Positions 6,169 to 13,766 of a stretch of 23,640 bases of DNA are shown here, piece after piece. The stretch is from positions 1 through 23,640 of the IMG/VR virus record IMGVR_UViG_3300003323_000374; one strand, written 5' to 3'. Below the pieces are notes generated by a model. That model had not been told where the DNA came from and searched no databases. It was given only the letters and a program-made list of their open reading frames with translations. The DNA comes from a virus. A program made the translations under genes and the position numbers. Each line of letters starts with the position of its first letter. Positions within the stretch are counted from its first letter, which is position 1.

Positions 6169-8685
6169 TTATTTAATTTTGATACCGGTTCTCTGTTTGG
6201 TATCATTGTTTAAGTTGTACCAGTCTATAATCTCTAATCCTTCCATCTGATCGTTAAGGTTTACCGTTACTACAACCGCTCTGTCCTTATAGAATTTCAC
6301 ATAATTGGAAGTGAATTTGTTTTTATCCAGGTTATTCATCCATACTTCATCCGGGGCCTTGAGGATATCTTTAATGTGTGGAAATACCTGATGTTTGTCT
6401 TCTTTCAGGGCTTTTCCGGATGTATTTCTGTCGAATGTCTTTTCCGGAAGAACCATTTTTCTATTCAAATAATCAGAGAATCCCATATAGTCAGAATCTT
6501 TTTCTTTTTTGAAGAGTTCTTTTGCATTGTCTGAAGTAATGGTCTTATCCAGGGAGATAGGTTTTAAATCTGCCTTTAAATCGCTCCATTTTTTTAAACC
6601 ATACTTGTCATAGGTCATAGCGTTTAAATCAGCAGGAAGCCCCTTATTGTCACTATAAAACTGTTTTTTTGTAAAGACCTGTTTCAGATCTCCACGGTTG
6701 ATTTCAAATTGTGAATTTTTATAATTGACATCACGGGAATAGATGAGCTCTGTGGCAGTCCTGCCGGATATCGCTTTGCCGGAACCGATGTACTGAAGCA
6801 TTTCACATCTGCAACCAAATCCATTTGGCGGCCATAGTTTCATCGCTTCTTTGTCATTGAGATCAAAAATTTTTCCATCCAAGATGGCGTGAGCTTCACG
6901 CACGTTTTCGTCACCGACTGTCTGATACTGGACCAAATGGGTTACACTGTCTTTTTCTGCCATGAAACGAACATATGCAGCTGAATTCTGGCCGACTGCA
7001 ACAGAGAGATTGTACTCAGTTTGCAGGTATGTTGTGTTAAGGTCATCCGTTTTCTCAAGGCATAATTTTTCAAATTCCCCATAATCCCGGATGCCCTTTT
7101 CTCCATCTGTTAACAGTTCTGTCATCGAGGCGTAACGAGCTTCCGTCTTGCTTGCTGAGAATTCAAACAGATTGTACTCCATCATCTGCAAAACAAGCTG
7201 ATCAGGTCCGGTATAAGGATTGTATGTTTTGAAATTATCCCTTAAGCCTTTGACCATCAGTAAGGCTTCTGAGGCAATAAGATCGCCTTTTGCGCCTAGT
7301 ATGTTTTTGTTGTCATAAACAGCACGTACAAGCTTTTTAACCAGCTTTCGGATATTGTCTTCAGAAATTGAATCTACAGGCGTATTGTGCTTTCCACAGG
7401 TGCATTCAAAATTATACCTGTTTGGTCGGACTGAACACATAGTCTGCGGGAAAAATCCTGCTGCTATATTTGCGCTGCTATCCTGGTTCAAAGTTTTTTT
7501 TTTGCCTTCAATAGGGATATTGAAGGTTTGAGAAATCCATTCCGTCTGAACATCATATCCGTTGCTTATCAGTCCGGATGTGATATTCCATAATTCAGTT
7601 AAAGAGCTTTCCTGTTCAGCTGTTTTCCATTCAAAAACATCATCATCGCTGATATTATATCCCTGCTGCCTTAACAATGGGAATAACTGATCATTCACAA
7701 TAAATTGGATCTTTCTTTTGTCAGCCTGAGCAATACGATTGTCTAAAGATCTTTCATGCACTTCTGTCTGTGACCTGTTGGTTCCCTGATCACTCAGCAT
7801 GGTAGATCCTACGAGTACTTTTGAGATCTCGTTTGAATTCGCCTGCATAAACTGCATATAAACCTGATAGGCATCCTGACGGTTAGCTTCCTGGAATTTG
7901 ATATCTGTACCGGTCGGAAATGTACCAACAGAAGCCTGTCCCAGGTTAAGCAACATTTCATGCACTAAATCAATTGCTTTTGCATCTGTTGTGTTGGTTG
8001 TGGCAGTAATCAGAGGCATTCCAAACTTTTCGCAAAATTCGGCCCATGCCTGCATCACATTACGTTTCCAGATAAGGTTAGGAATAATGTTATTGATAAT
8101 CCCCAGATTAAAATTTTCTCCAATCTGTAATATCCACGGATCAAAAGCCGGATTGCTGTAATCAATAAAAGCGGGTTTTGTGATGTCTGGAAAAATCTTT
8201 TTTCTAGTAGGAACCACATTTCTGCGGGGGAGAAAATTCATTTCAATTTTTTCACCCTGGAAAGAAAGGAACTCTGCTACATTGGTCCCCCTTATTGTTT
8301 CGTCTATAGATCCGTCCAGAAAGTTATAGAACCACTGCTGTTGCAAAATGAAGGTTATTTCCTCATTGACCTTTTTGGTCTTTCGGTTCATCACCTGGTA
8401 ATCGGTATTCAGTGTTGAAGATTTACGCATTTCGATCTGTGACTGAAGGTGGCCGTCAGTCATAAGATCATCCACAAGGTCATGGTATAGGTTAAATTTT
8501 GGATCTTCGGGATTTGTGGCAGCCATTGTCGATTGACGCCATTTCTGGATATTCTTACGGCTGTTATCCTTGAACGATTCTACAACCTGGGTGATTTTTG
8601 GATTTCTGCGTCCTGCTGCCTTTTTTTCAGGACTGGCAGAAACGGGGCTTTTAGGGCGTGTAATATCAAAACCTAATATTCTCAT
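6169..8685 (-). CDS. portal (DUF935/gp29-like) fused to gpF-like minor head protein and a nuclease-like C-terminal domain
   Basis: This is an 838-aa fusion. Residues 30-415 or so resemble Mu gp29-type portal proteins (DUF935): LVDDLMTDGHLQSQIEMR near 70-87, KRNVMQAWAEFCEKFGMPLI near 208-226, and VLVGSTMLSDQGTNRSQTEVH near 290-310. A linker at 417-433 carries Cys417, Cys428, Cys430 and His433. Residues 555-632 hold the gpF minor head signature: YQTVGDENVREAHAILDGKIF, then PPNGFGCRC. After a linker, 735-838 resembles phage BECR-fold (Barnase/EndoU/ColicinE5/RelE) nuclease-like domains, with FPHIKDILKAPDEVW (768-782), alternating strands and a final DWYNL. Mu encodes portal and gpF separately, and ordinary members lack the tail domain. 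The nuclease call is inferred by pattern; catalytic residues are not assigned. Confidence 0.88.
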   Translation of the reverse strand: MRILGFDITRPKSPVSASPEKKAAGRRNPKITQVVESFKDNSRKNIQKWRQSTMAATNPEDPKFNLYHDLVDDLMTDGHLQSQIEMRKSSTLNTDYQVMNRKTKKVNEEITFILQQQWFYNFLDGSIDETIRGTNVAEFLSFQGEKIEMNFLPRRNVVPTRKKIFPDITKPAFIDYSNPAFDPWILQIGENFNLGIINNIIPNLIWKRNVMQAWAEFCEKFGMPLITATTNTTDAKAIDLVHEMLLNLGQASVGTFPTGTDIKFQEANRQDAYQVYMQFMQANSNEISKVLVGSTMLSDQGTNRSQTEVHERSLDNRIAQADKRKIQFIVNDQLFPLLRQQGYNISDDDVFEWKTAEQESSLTELWNITSGLISNGYDVQTEWISQTFNIPIEGKKKTLNQDSSANIAAGFFPQTMCSVRPNRYNFECTCGKHNTPVDSISEDNIRKLVKKLVRAVYDNKNILGAKGDLIASEALLMVKGLRDNFKTYNPYTGPDQLVLQMMEYNLFEFSASKTEARYASMTELLTDGEKGIRDYGEFEKLCLEKTDDLNTTYLQTEYNLSVAVGQNSAAYVRFMAEKDSVTHLVQYQTVGDENVREAHAILDGKIFDLNDKEAMKLWPPNGFGCRCEMLQYIGSGKAISGRTATELIYSRDVNYKNSQFEINRGDLKQVFTKKQFYSDNKGLPADLNAMTYDKYGLKKWSDLKADLKPISLDKTITSDNAKELFKKEKDSDYMGFSDYLNRKMVLPEKTFDRNTSGKALKEDKHQVFPHIKDILKAPDEVWMNNLDKNKFTSNYVKFYKDRAVVVTVNLNDQMEGLEIIDWYNLNNDTKQRTGIKIK

Positions 8686-8715
8686 GAGAATTATTTTTTA
8701 TTGTATTTAAAATGA

Positions 8716-8734
8716 GTTTAAACGCTGTTTAAAC
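8716..8734. repeat. paired TTTAAA motif, copy 3 (intergenic)
   Basis: GTTTAAACGCTGTTTAAAC lies in the 56-bp gap before the portal fusion gene, the only sizeable gap in the leftward operon. It sits 31-49 bp upstream of that gene's start on the minus strand. The core TTTAAACGCTGTTTAAA is identical to the copy at 15412-15428. Confidence 0.65.
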
Positions 8735-8741
8735 AATGTAT

Positions 8742-9161
8742 TTACCATCTGTTAATTTCTGACGGATACTTTGAGGAGATTTTAATACCTATCATACTGT
8801 TTCCGCTGTCATCCGTAAGTGGTGGTAAATCGGCTGTATTTTCTCCTTTGGCCGCCAGCTTCAGCCAGTCGATTGCATCCTGATATCTCTGAGCTCTTAT
8901 ATCTGGCATTTTTCTAGGGATTGGAGTGTATAAATGATAAAGAGAACAGTCCAGGACAATCATCACAATATGACTGTTTCTTTCATCGCCTGTTTTGGAA
9001 AAGATCTTCTCTACATCGTATTTCCCGGATAAATAATTTTTAACCTGGGAAATACCCATCTGCTCAGCAGCTTTTATTTTGGTTTCTGAATAATTCTCAA
9101 GGAGAATGTTTTTTATTTCGGTGCGCACTAGAACGCTGTAGTCGTCATCTGTAATAAACAT
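8742..9161 (-). CDS. DUF1320 (Mu gp36-like) head-tail connector protein
   Basis: This 139-aa protein follows the DUF1320 pattern: an N-terminal YSVLVRTEIKNIL segment, AAEQMGISQVKNYLSGKYD (about 32-50), a run of hydrophobic helix residues (HIVMIVLDCSLYHLYTPIP), then RAQRYQDAIDWLKLAAKGE (about 89-107). Mu gp36-type proteins act between capsid and tail. Here it sits directly after the terminase large subunit (3 bp apart) and before the portal fusion, a packaging-plus-neck block. The C-terminal 30 residues are Ser/Asp/Gly-rich and likely disordered. Confidence 0.82.
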   Translation of the reverse strand: MFITDDDYSVLVRTEIKNILLENYSETKIKAAEQMGISQVKNYLSGKYDVEKIFSKTGDERNSHIVMIVLDCSLYHLYTPIPRKMPDIRAQRYQDAIDWLKLAAKGENTADLPPLTDDSGNSMIGIKISSKYPSEINRW

Positions 9162-9164
9162 AAT

Positions 9165-10760
9165 TTAAAATCTGTTAGGGTTACGGTCATTGATTTCCTT
9201 CCGGCTGGTAGTCCTGGGAGGTATTTTATTGATTGCAGCTGCAACATTTAATTTGCTAATGGCTGACTGTAAGGCATCGGGTCCGTCATCATGTGCCCCG
9301 CTTCCTTGAGAAAAAGCAAGAAGCTGATTGACGAGCTCGTGATTGTCTGTAGATTCCCGGTGTTTTTCATTGAACCAAATGTTGCCACGCTGGAAATATC
9401 CCTGCATGCTTTCAATACGGTCAAACTTTCCTGATTTTGTTTTTTCGTCAGCTACAACAGGAATGTACCAGCCCACTTCATCACCAACAGCGTCAAAATC
9501 GCTCACAAATTCATCCTGAGCAAATAGACCTTCGATGAAATAAGAAATATTATAATTAAGAAGACTGTTATCCTGAACATACTCATAAAGCCACTTAGCA
9601 ACATTGTATCTTGATGTCTGTCTCACAAAAGAATTGAGGATATGAAATTCACGTCCTATCTTACCTGCAAATATCATTGCCTTAAAATCCCCTTCATTTT
9701 TGTATGAAAGGTCACCATAAAACACCAGGGCATCATATGAGCGAAACTGTAACCGGGGTTTATACTGTATCCATTCGTTTTTAAAGAGTTTTCCTTCCAC
9801 GATATGGACGTGCATGTATTCACGCATGAACGATCTGTAAGGGGTAGACAGATATTTCAGTTTCCAGTATTCAGCAGTGGTTTTTTCTGGCCAGTTAGGT
9901 TCAAAGGTTGTTAAATTTTTAACCGCCGGAACTGTAAGGGTAAAGAATGTAGATTTAAGTCCAGCCTCTTTTAATTTCTGAGTAATGATCTTAAATTCTT
10001 CCTTCAATTGGTTGATCAGGGTATTTTTATGGAAGTTGTTATTAGCTACAACAAATCTGCGATAGGGAGAACCTTCATCAAAGGTCCCTTTGGCATCCTC
10101 CCAGGCAAAATCAAATAATTTTGTTGAAAGATCATCGTTATTCACCCTTTGCCTGGTATCCACGTCATCAAAAACAATATAATCCGGACGGGATGAACCT
10201 TCACGCAATCCCCTTGGTGATTGTCCAGGAGTTGAAGTCATAAACTTGGCTCCATCTGTTGTGGTAAAATCACCATCAGACCAGTCACCATATTTGAACT
10301 TTTTACCGTAATAGTGGACAAATTTCTGATTGTAGCTGAACTCGGCCTGAATATCAGAAATCAGCTTTTTGGCCTTCTTATCTGTTTGACCAAATAAAAG
10401 CATGAATTTTAATTCACCAGTAACATAGAGGTATAAAGGGATTCCTAAATCAATATGTACAGACTTTGCGCCTGATCGGTAAATTTCCGCCAGAACATCA
10501 CACACCGGATTTTTAATGATAAGATCTGCAAGTTTCTTATGATACCAGGCACATTTTACTTTTGCATAATGGGGGAAAAATTCTTCAAACCAAGTGATAT
10601 AATCTTTTTCCCATTCTAAACGCTTCTTTCTTCTCTCTGTTGGAGTTTCATTTGGGTTAAGTCCTGAGCCTGTAGATTGTTTAATGCCTTTGCAATGCTC
10701 ATCATAATCGAGGAGCATTTTTTCATAGACTTTTGTTAATTTAAAATCTGTAGTACTCAT
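9165..10760 (-). CDS. terminase large subunit
   Basis: This 531-aa packaging motor cuts and pumps phage DNA into proheads. The ATPase half shows a variant Walker A, RSGAKS (95-100), followed by VHIDLGIPLYLYVTGE as in Mu-type large terminases. Walker B is DYIVFDD (193-199) after the STPGQSPRGLREG loop. The nuclease half shows acidic positions expected of an RNase H-like fold: FYGDLS (347-352, Asp350), an acidic strand near FIEG (408-411) and HDDGPDAL (490-497). Length is normal for the family. Its start overlaps the stop of the small subunit gene by one base. Confidence 0.94.
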   Translation of the reverse strand: MSTTDFKLTKVYEKMLLDYDEHCKGIKQSTGSGLNPNETPTERRKKRLEWEKDYITWFEEFFPHYAKVKCAWYHKKLADLIIKNPVCDVLAEIYRSGAKSVHIDLGIPLYLYVTGELKFMLLFGQTDKKAKKLISDIQAEFSYNQKFVHYYGKKFKYGDWSDGDFTTTDGAKFMTSTPGQSPRGLREGSSRPDYIVFDDVDTRQRVNNDDLSTKLFDFAWEDAKGTFDEGSPYRRFVVANNNFHKNTLINQLKEEFKIITQKLKEAGLKSTFFTLTVPAVKNLTTFEPNWPEKTTAEYWKLKYLSTPYRSFMREYMHVHIVEGKLFKNEWIQYKPRLQFRSYDALVFYGDLSYKNEGDFKAMIFAGKIGREFHILNSFVRQTSRYNVAKWLYEYVQDNSLLNYNISYFIEGLFAQDEFVSDFDAVGDEVGWYIPVVADEKTKSGKFDRIESMQGYFQRGNIWFNEKHRESTDNHELVNQLLAFSQGSGAHDDGPDALQSAISKLNVAAAINKIPPRTTSRKEINDRNPNRF

Positions 10761-11203
10761 TACTGTTCCTGTTGTGCTTTATATAGGAGAAACATCTTAT
10801 GCCATTCAAGGAATGAGACAGCCGCTTCCGGATCTTGTACTGCCATCCACGAATCAAACTCTTTTAATACTGCCATAGCGATCTGAGCTGAGACCTTATC
10901 AGAAAGGAGCTCAATTGCCTTTGTTACTGCTGCGATTGCTTTTACATCAATCTTTGAATCTTTGCCTTCTGCGAGATCTCCGAGTTCAGTCATTAAGACC
11001 TTTTTGATGTTGTTTGGAGCAGTTAAGTATTGTTTCCTTTTTTCATCCCAGGAGATATCACCCTGTATTCCTTTACGCCATCTACCAATTGTCTGTTCAG
11101 TTACATCAATAGTACCGGCAATTGCTTTTGCCGTCATTCCTTCCTCAACAAACATCTTCTCAGCTAATGCACGTAAGGGCTCATTATTTACTCTTTTTGC
11201 CAT
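10760..11203 (-). CDS. putative terminase small subunit (HTH protein)
   Basis: This is a 147-aa protein from ATG 11203; an upstream in-frame start at 11260 would cover the divergent control region and is rejected. The N-terminal part carries a helix-turn-helix (AEKMFVEEGMTAKAIAGTIDVTEQTIGRWRKG, about residues 13-44) of the type used to bind pac or cos DNA. A basic linker and a helical C-terminal half (KAIAAVTKAIELLSDKVSAQ) follow, suited to oligomerisation. It starts the leftward late operon and is coupled to the large subunit by a TAATG overlap, which supports the assignment. Confidence 0.82.
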   Translation of the reverse strand: MAKRVNNEPLRALAEKMFVEEGMTAKAIAGTIDVTEQTIGRWRKGIQGDISWDEKRKQYLTAPNNIKKVLMTELGDLAEGKDSKIDVKAIAAVTKAIELLSDKVSAQIAMAVLKEFDSWMAVQDPEAAVSFLEWHKMFLLYKAQQEQ

Positions 11204-11216
11204 TGTACACTTTTGG

Positions 11217-11226
11217 GCAAACTTCC
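11217..11226 (-). promoter_or_regulatory. candidate leftward late promoter -7-like box
   Basis: Read leftward this is GGAAGTTTGC, giving GAAGTTTG against TAnnTTTG, one mismatch in TA. It is the mirror image of the rightward box about the centre at 11262. No -33 box at the usual distance was found. The start ATG of the terminase small subunit gene follows 13 bp further on. Confidence 0.3.
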
Positions 11227-11273
11227 AAACAAAAAAGACGGTTTTTTTAAAAAGTGGCAACCCTTGCCGAGGA

Positions 11274-11306
11274 TTTACAAACCTCTGTTTCAGTGTTTTA
11301 AGTTTG
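11274..11306 (+). promoter_or_regulatory. candidate rightward late promoter
   Basis: TAAGTTTG at 11299-11306 matches the Bacteroidetes -7 consensus TAnnTTTG. A weak -33 candidate, TTTAC, starts at 11274 with about 20 bp between. Transcription would start near 11310-11313, leaving a leader of about 15 bases before ATG 11327. The poor -33 box suggests activator dependence. Confidence 0.42.
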
Positions 11307-11326
11307 CTAAAAAATCAATCGGACAC

Positions 11327-12496
11327 ATGATATTCGGTATTAATGAAAACACACTAACGATGTACGGAACCATATGGGAATATGATGGTACGGACTTCGT
11401 TTATTACTTGAGCCTTCTTGAGAAAAAATACTCAGAGATAACAATAAGACTGCACACGTACGGCGGGAGTGTTTTTGCCGGAAATCTAATGTGTAACGCT
11501 GTTGAGAGATCCAATGCAGACATTACAATTATAATAGATGGGCTAGCCGCCTCGATGGGTGCGATTTTCATACTATCCTCCAAAAAAGTAAAAATCGTAA
11601 ATAACGGATACGTGATGATTCACGCACCCTCTAGTGGCTCCTATGGTAATGCAAAAGATCACGAATCCAATGCAAAGCTTTTGCGCTTAATGGAAGATAA
11701 TTTTGAGCATAAACTTATGCTCAGAACCGGCAGATCAAAAGAAGAAGTAAGAACCTGGCTCGATTCTGATACGTGGCTGAGCGCTCAGGAGGCTTTAGAT
11801 CTTGGACTGGTTTCAGAAATTATCCCCGCATCTATTGATACAGTGTATCCTTCATTCGTCCCTGAAGAGGTGGGAGAAACGGAGGTTTTCAATATGTATG
11901 CTGCCTTGCTTACCTCTATTCCTACACCGGCGGTCAGTGCCTTTATGGGTTTTCCGCAAGTTCAGGCACAACAAACACAACAAACAAATTTTAACGACAA
12001 TATGAAACAGTTATTAATTACTGCGTTTGCCCTAAAAGAGGTAACAGCGCAAAGTGCTGATACGGCGGTATTACAAGCTTTACAAACCGAGTTTACAAAC
12101 CTGACCACAGCAAAAAACACTGCTGAATCCGCCAAAACAGCAGCAGAGAATAAACTCAAAGAATTTCAAGACGGTCGTATCAAGGCAATTATTGACGGTG
12201 CAGCTGCTGGTCTTGGAAAAACCTTTACGGAAGATGAACGAAAAACTTATGAGTCTATTGGTGCTACTTCCGGGGTTGAAGCTCTTGAATTAGTGTTCAA
12301 GAACGTAACAAAGCCTCAGGCTCCTAATATTTCAGCAGCAATTCAGGCAGGCGTACAGTCCGGGGCTGTAACTGCTGGCAGGGAAAGTTGGGATTTTGCC
12401 CAGTGGCAAAAAGAAGATCCAAAAGGTCTGGAAAAAATGGCGGCTGAAGAAGCTGAAAAATTCCAGGCATTGTTTAACGCAAAATACAGTAAATAA
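11327..12496 (+). CDS. prohead protease (ClpP/S14 type) with C-terminal scaffold
   Basis: This is a 389-aa protein from ATG 11327; a frame-open start at 11213 would run through the divergent control region and is rejected. Residues 1-165 are ClpP-like: GGSVFAGN near 46-53, Ser76 in GLAASMGAI, His99 in MIHAP and Asp148 in SDTWLSAQEALDLGLV form the expected catalytic triad. A Pro/Gln-rich hinge (about 195-222, including QAQQTQQTN) leads to an Ala/Glu/Lys-rich helical region (226-389) typical of scaffolds. The protease would trim capsid and scaffold during prohead maturation. The same gene plan is found in Mu gene I. The major capsid gene follows 2 bp later. Confidence 0.9.
   Translation: MIFGINENTLTMYGTIWEYDGTDFVYYLSLLEKKYSEITIRLHTYGGSVFAGNLMCNAVERSNADITIIIDGLAASMGAIFILSSKKVKIVNNGYVMIHAPSSGSYGNAKDHESNAKLLRLMEDNFEHKLMLRTGRSKEEVRTWLDSDTWLSAQEALDLGLVSEIIPASIDTVYPSFVPEEVGETEVFNMYAALLTSIPTPAVSAFMGFPQVQAQQTQQTNFNDNMKQLLITAFALKEVTAQSADTAVLQALQTEFTNLTTAKNTAESAKTAAENKLKEFQDGRIKAIIDGAAAGLGKTFTEDERKTYESIGATSGVEALELVFKNVTKPQAPNISAAIQAGVQSGAVTAGRESWDFAQWQKEDPKGLEKMAAEEAEKFQALFNAKYSK
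12002..12496 (+). CDS. possible nested scaffold protein from an internal start
   Basis: ATG 12002 (Met226 of the protease-scaffold) sits exactly at the hinge between protease and helical domains and would give a 164-aa scaffold alone. Mu makes scaffold gpZ this way from inside gene I. There is no clear Shine-Dalgarno sequence, though Bacteroidetes often lack one, so the evidence is position plus precedent. Confidence 0.3.
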   Translation: MKQLLITAFALKEVTAQSADTAVLQALQTEFTNLTTAKNTAESAKTAAENKLKEFQDGRIKAIIDGAAAGLGKTFTEDERKTYESIGATSGVEALELVFKNVTKPQAPNISAAIQAGVQSGAVTAGRESWDFAQWQKEDPKGLEKMAAEEAEKFQALFNAKYSK

Positions 12497-12498
12497 TC

Positions 12499-13419
12499 AT
12501 GCCAGAATTACAAGATGGATTATGGGCGATCCAGTATTTAGAGCCCCAGTTGCTTGAAGATTTCAGGAACTACAATGACGATTTTATAGGAACTTTAAAA
12601 GCTCCGAATCCGGCAGCTATCGGAGAGGATGGGATTCTCTTTAATAAACTGATCAATAATGTCGGTTTTAAAGTTAATGCTAATTCTGATTTTACTCCTG
12701 TTCCAATGACCGGGAAAAAAGGATTGGTTATCTGGGATAAACTGGATACAACTCCAACATTATGTACAGATAAAGAACTTCGAGGGATGGCATTTGATAA
12801 AGAGGCCGCTATCAGAGTAGAACATACAAATACCTTCAAAATTGGAGTGAGAGATTATGTTCTTAACAAACTCGCACCGGCAAACAGCAGTAACGCAAAA
12901 ATGCCTGTAATCAGGACCACAGGAGCAGCGTTTGAAGGTCGTAAGCGTTTAACGTATTCCGATTTGCTTAATTTTTATAACAAAGTCGGGAAATTGAATC
13001 TTTCTGATAAATCAGGCTGGTATATGGTTTTGGGTGATGATCACAGAGCTGACCTTTTGGAAGATAGGGCAAATACTACCAATTACCGTGACCTGGAATT
13101 TGATAAGGAAACAGGGGAAATTAAAAGATTTTTCAAAATGAAATTCTTTGAGAACAATGATACTCCATTGTACAGTGCTTCAGGAGATCTAAAATCTTTA
13201 GGGTCAATTGCTGCTCCAACAGATCAAAGAGGTTCAATTTTCTATTATGCACCAAACACTGTTTATCACATTGAAGCTGTAATAGTACTGTATAAGGAAA
13301 TGAAAAATGATACCAGGTCAAAAGATCCACAGTCTGAGTTAAGACTGCATACCTATGGTCTTTGTGAGAAAAAACAGGAACATGGGTTCGGGGCAATCAT
13401 TTCAGAAAATGCAACTTAA
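12499..13419 (+). CDS. major capsid protein
   Basis: This 306-aa protein lies directly after the protease-scaffold gene, the usual place of the main head protein. The sequence is of mixed alpha/beta type with an extended N-terminal arm (LEDFRNYNDDFIGTLKAPN) and a central helix and strand region (DKEAAIRVEHTNTFKIGVRDYVLNKL, about 96-122), fitting an HK97-like fold of the Bacteroidetes Mu-like group. It has no signal or membrane segment. The name rests on position, length and general resemblance, not on a diagnostic motif. Confidence 0.8.
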   Translation: MPELQDGLWAIQYLEPQLLEDFRNYNDDFIGTLKAPNPAAIGEDGILFNKLINNVGFKVNANSDFTPVPMTGKKGLVIWDKLDTTPTLCTDKELRGMAFDKEAAIRVEHTNTFKIGVRDYVLNKLAPANSSNAKMPVIRTTGAAFEGRKRLTYSDLLNFYNKVGKLNLSDKSGWYMVLGDDHRADLLEDRANTTNYRDLEFDKETGEIKRFFKMKFFENNDTPLYSASGDLKSLGSIAAPTDQRGSIFYYAPNTVYHIEAVIVLYKEMKNDTRSKDPQSELRLHTYGLCEKKQEHGFGAIISENAT

Positions 13420-13430
13420 AAACTACTGTT

Positions 13431-13766
13431 ATGACAAAGAGACAGGAAGAATATTCAACACAGTTTTTTATAGATCATCCGGATACTAAAAAACTTTACC
13501 TGAACCCTGACGGGGAATGGTTCACGGATGATGACTACGCACTTAACAGCTTGAAAAAGGATAAGGATGGAAATGTTATTGGAGAAATCGAAATTATAAC
13601 ACCTCCTGAAGCTGATATTAATGATGTAGGGAATCTTACTGATACTACCGGTAAAAACGAGAATTCAAATCCGGATAATGTACAAACCCCTGCTGATAAT
13701 GCTGTGAACGCCAGTAATACAGGTAAAGACGAACAAACAAAATCAACTTCAAAATGGCAAATATAA
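13431..13766 (+). CDS. small acidic structural-region protein, unknown function
   Basis: This is a 111-aa protein. Residues 1-60 contain the element FFIDHPDTKKLYLNPDGEWF, a pattern I associate with a conserved but unnamed protein between capsid and tail genes in Bacteroidetes phages. Residues 65-108 are rich in Asn, Asp, Thr and Pro and probably disordered. It overlaps the sheath gene by 13 bp. Its place suggests a head-completion or capsid decoration role, but nothing in the sequence proves this. Confidence 0.6.
   Translation: MTKRQEEYSTQFFIDHPDTKKLYLNPDGEWFTDDDYALNSLKKDKDGNVIGEIEIITPPEADINDVGNLTDTTGKNENSNPDNVQTPADNAVNASNTGKDEQTKSTSKWQI

Larger units (their letters stand above)
11211..11313. 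promoter_or_regulatory. symmetric divergent late control region
   Basis: Everything is centred on 11262. The inner dyad is GGCAA (11256-11260) CCC TTGCC (11264-11268). The outer dyad is GCAAACTT (11217-11224) / AAGTTTGC (11300-11307), and TTTT (11211-11214) / AAAA (11310-11313) flanks it. Scattered matches between them include AA/TT, AAA/TTT and TTT/AAA. The outer arms carry -7-like boxes facing away from each other, towards the two late operons. A single regulator bound at the centre could serve both. Confidence 0.5.

Noticed and set aside
6165-6206. Upstream start of the tape measure gene
   Set aside because: It would overlap the portal fusion by 38 bp, whereas the start at 6164 leaves a normal 4-bp gap.
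11204-11260. N-terminal extension of the terminase small subunit
   Set aside because: It would overlap the same control region; ATG 11203 begins the MAKR segment just before the HTH.
11213-11326. N-terminal extension of the protease reading frame
   Set aside because: The added 38 residues are Lys/Phe/Pro-rich, unlike ClpP-type proteases, and would run through the divergent dyad. The ATG at 11327 fits the family start and the promoter.
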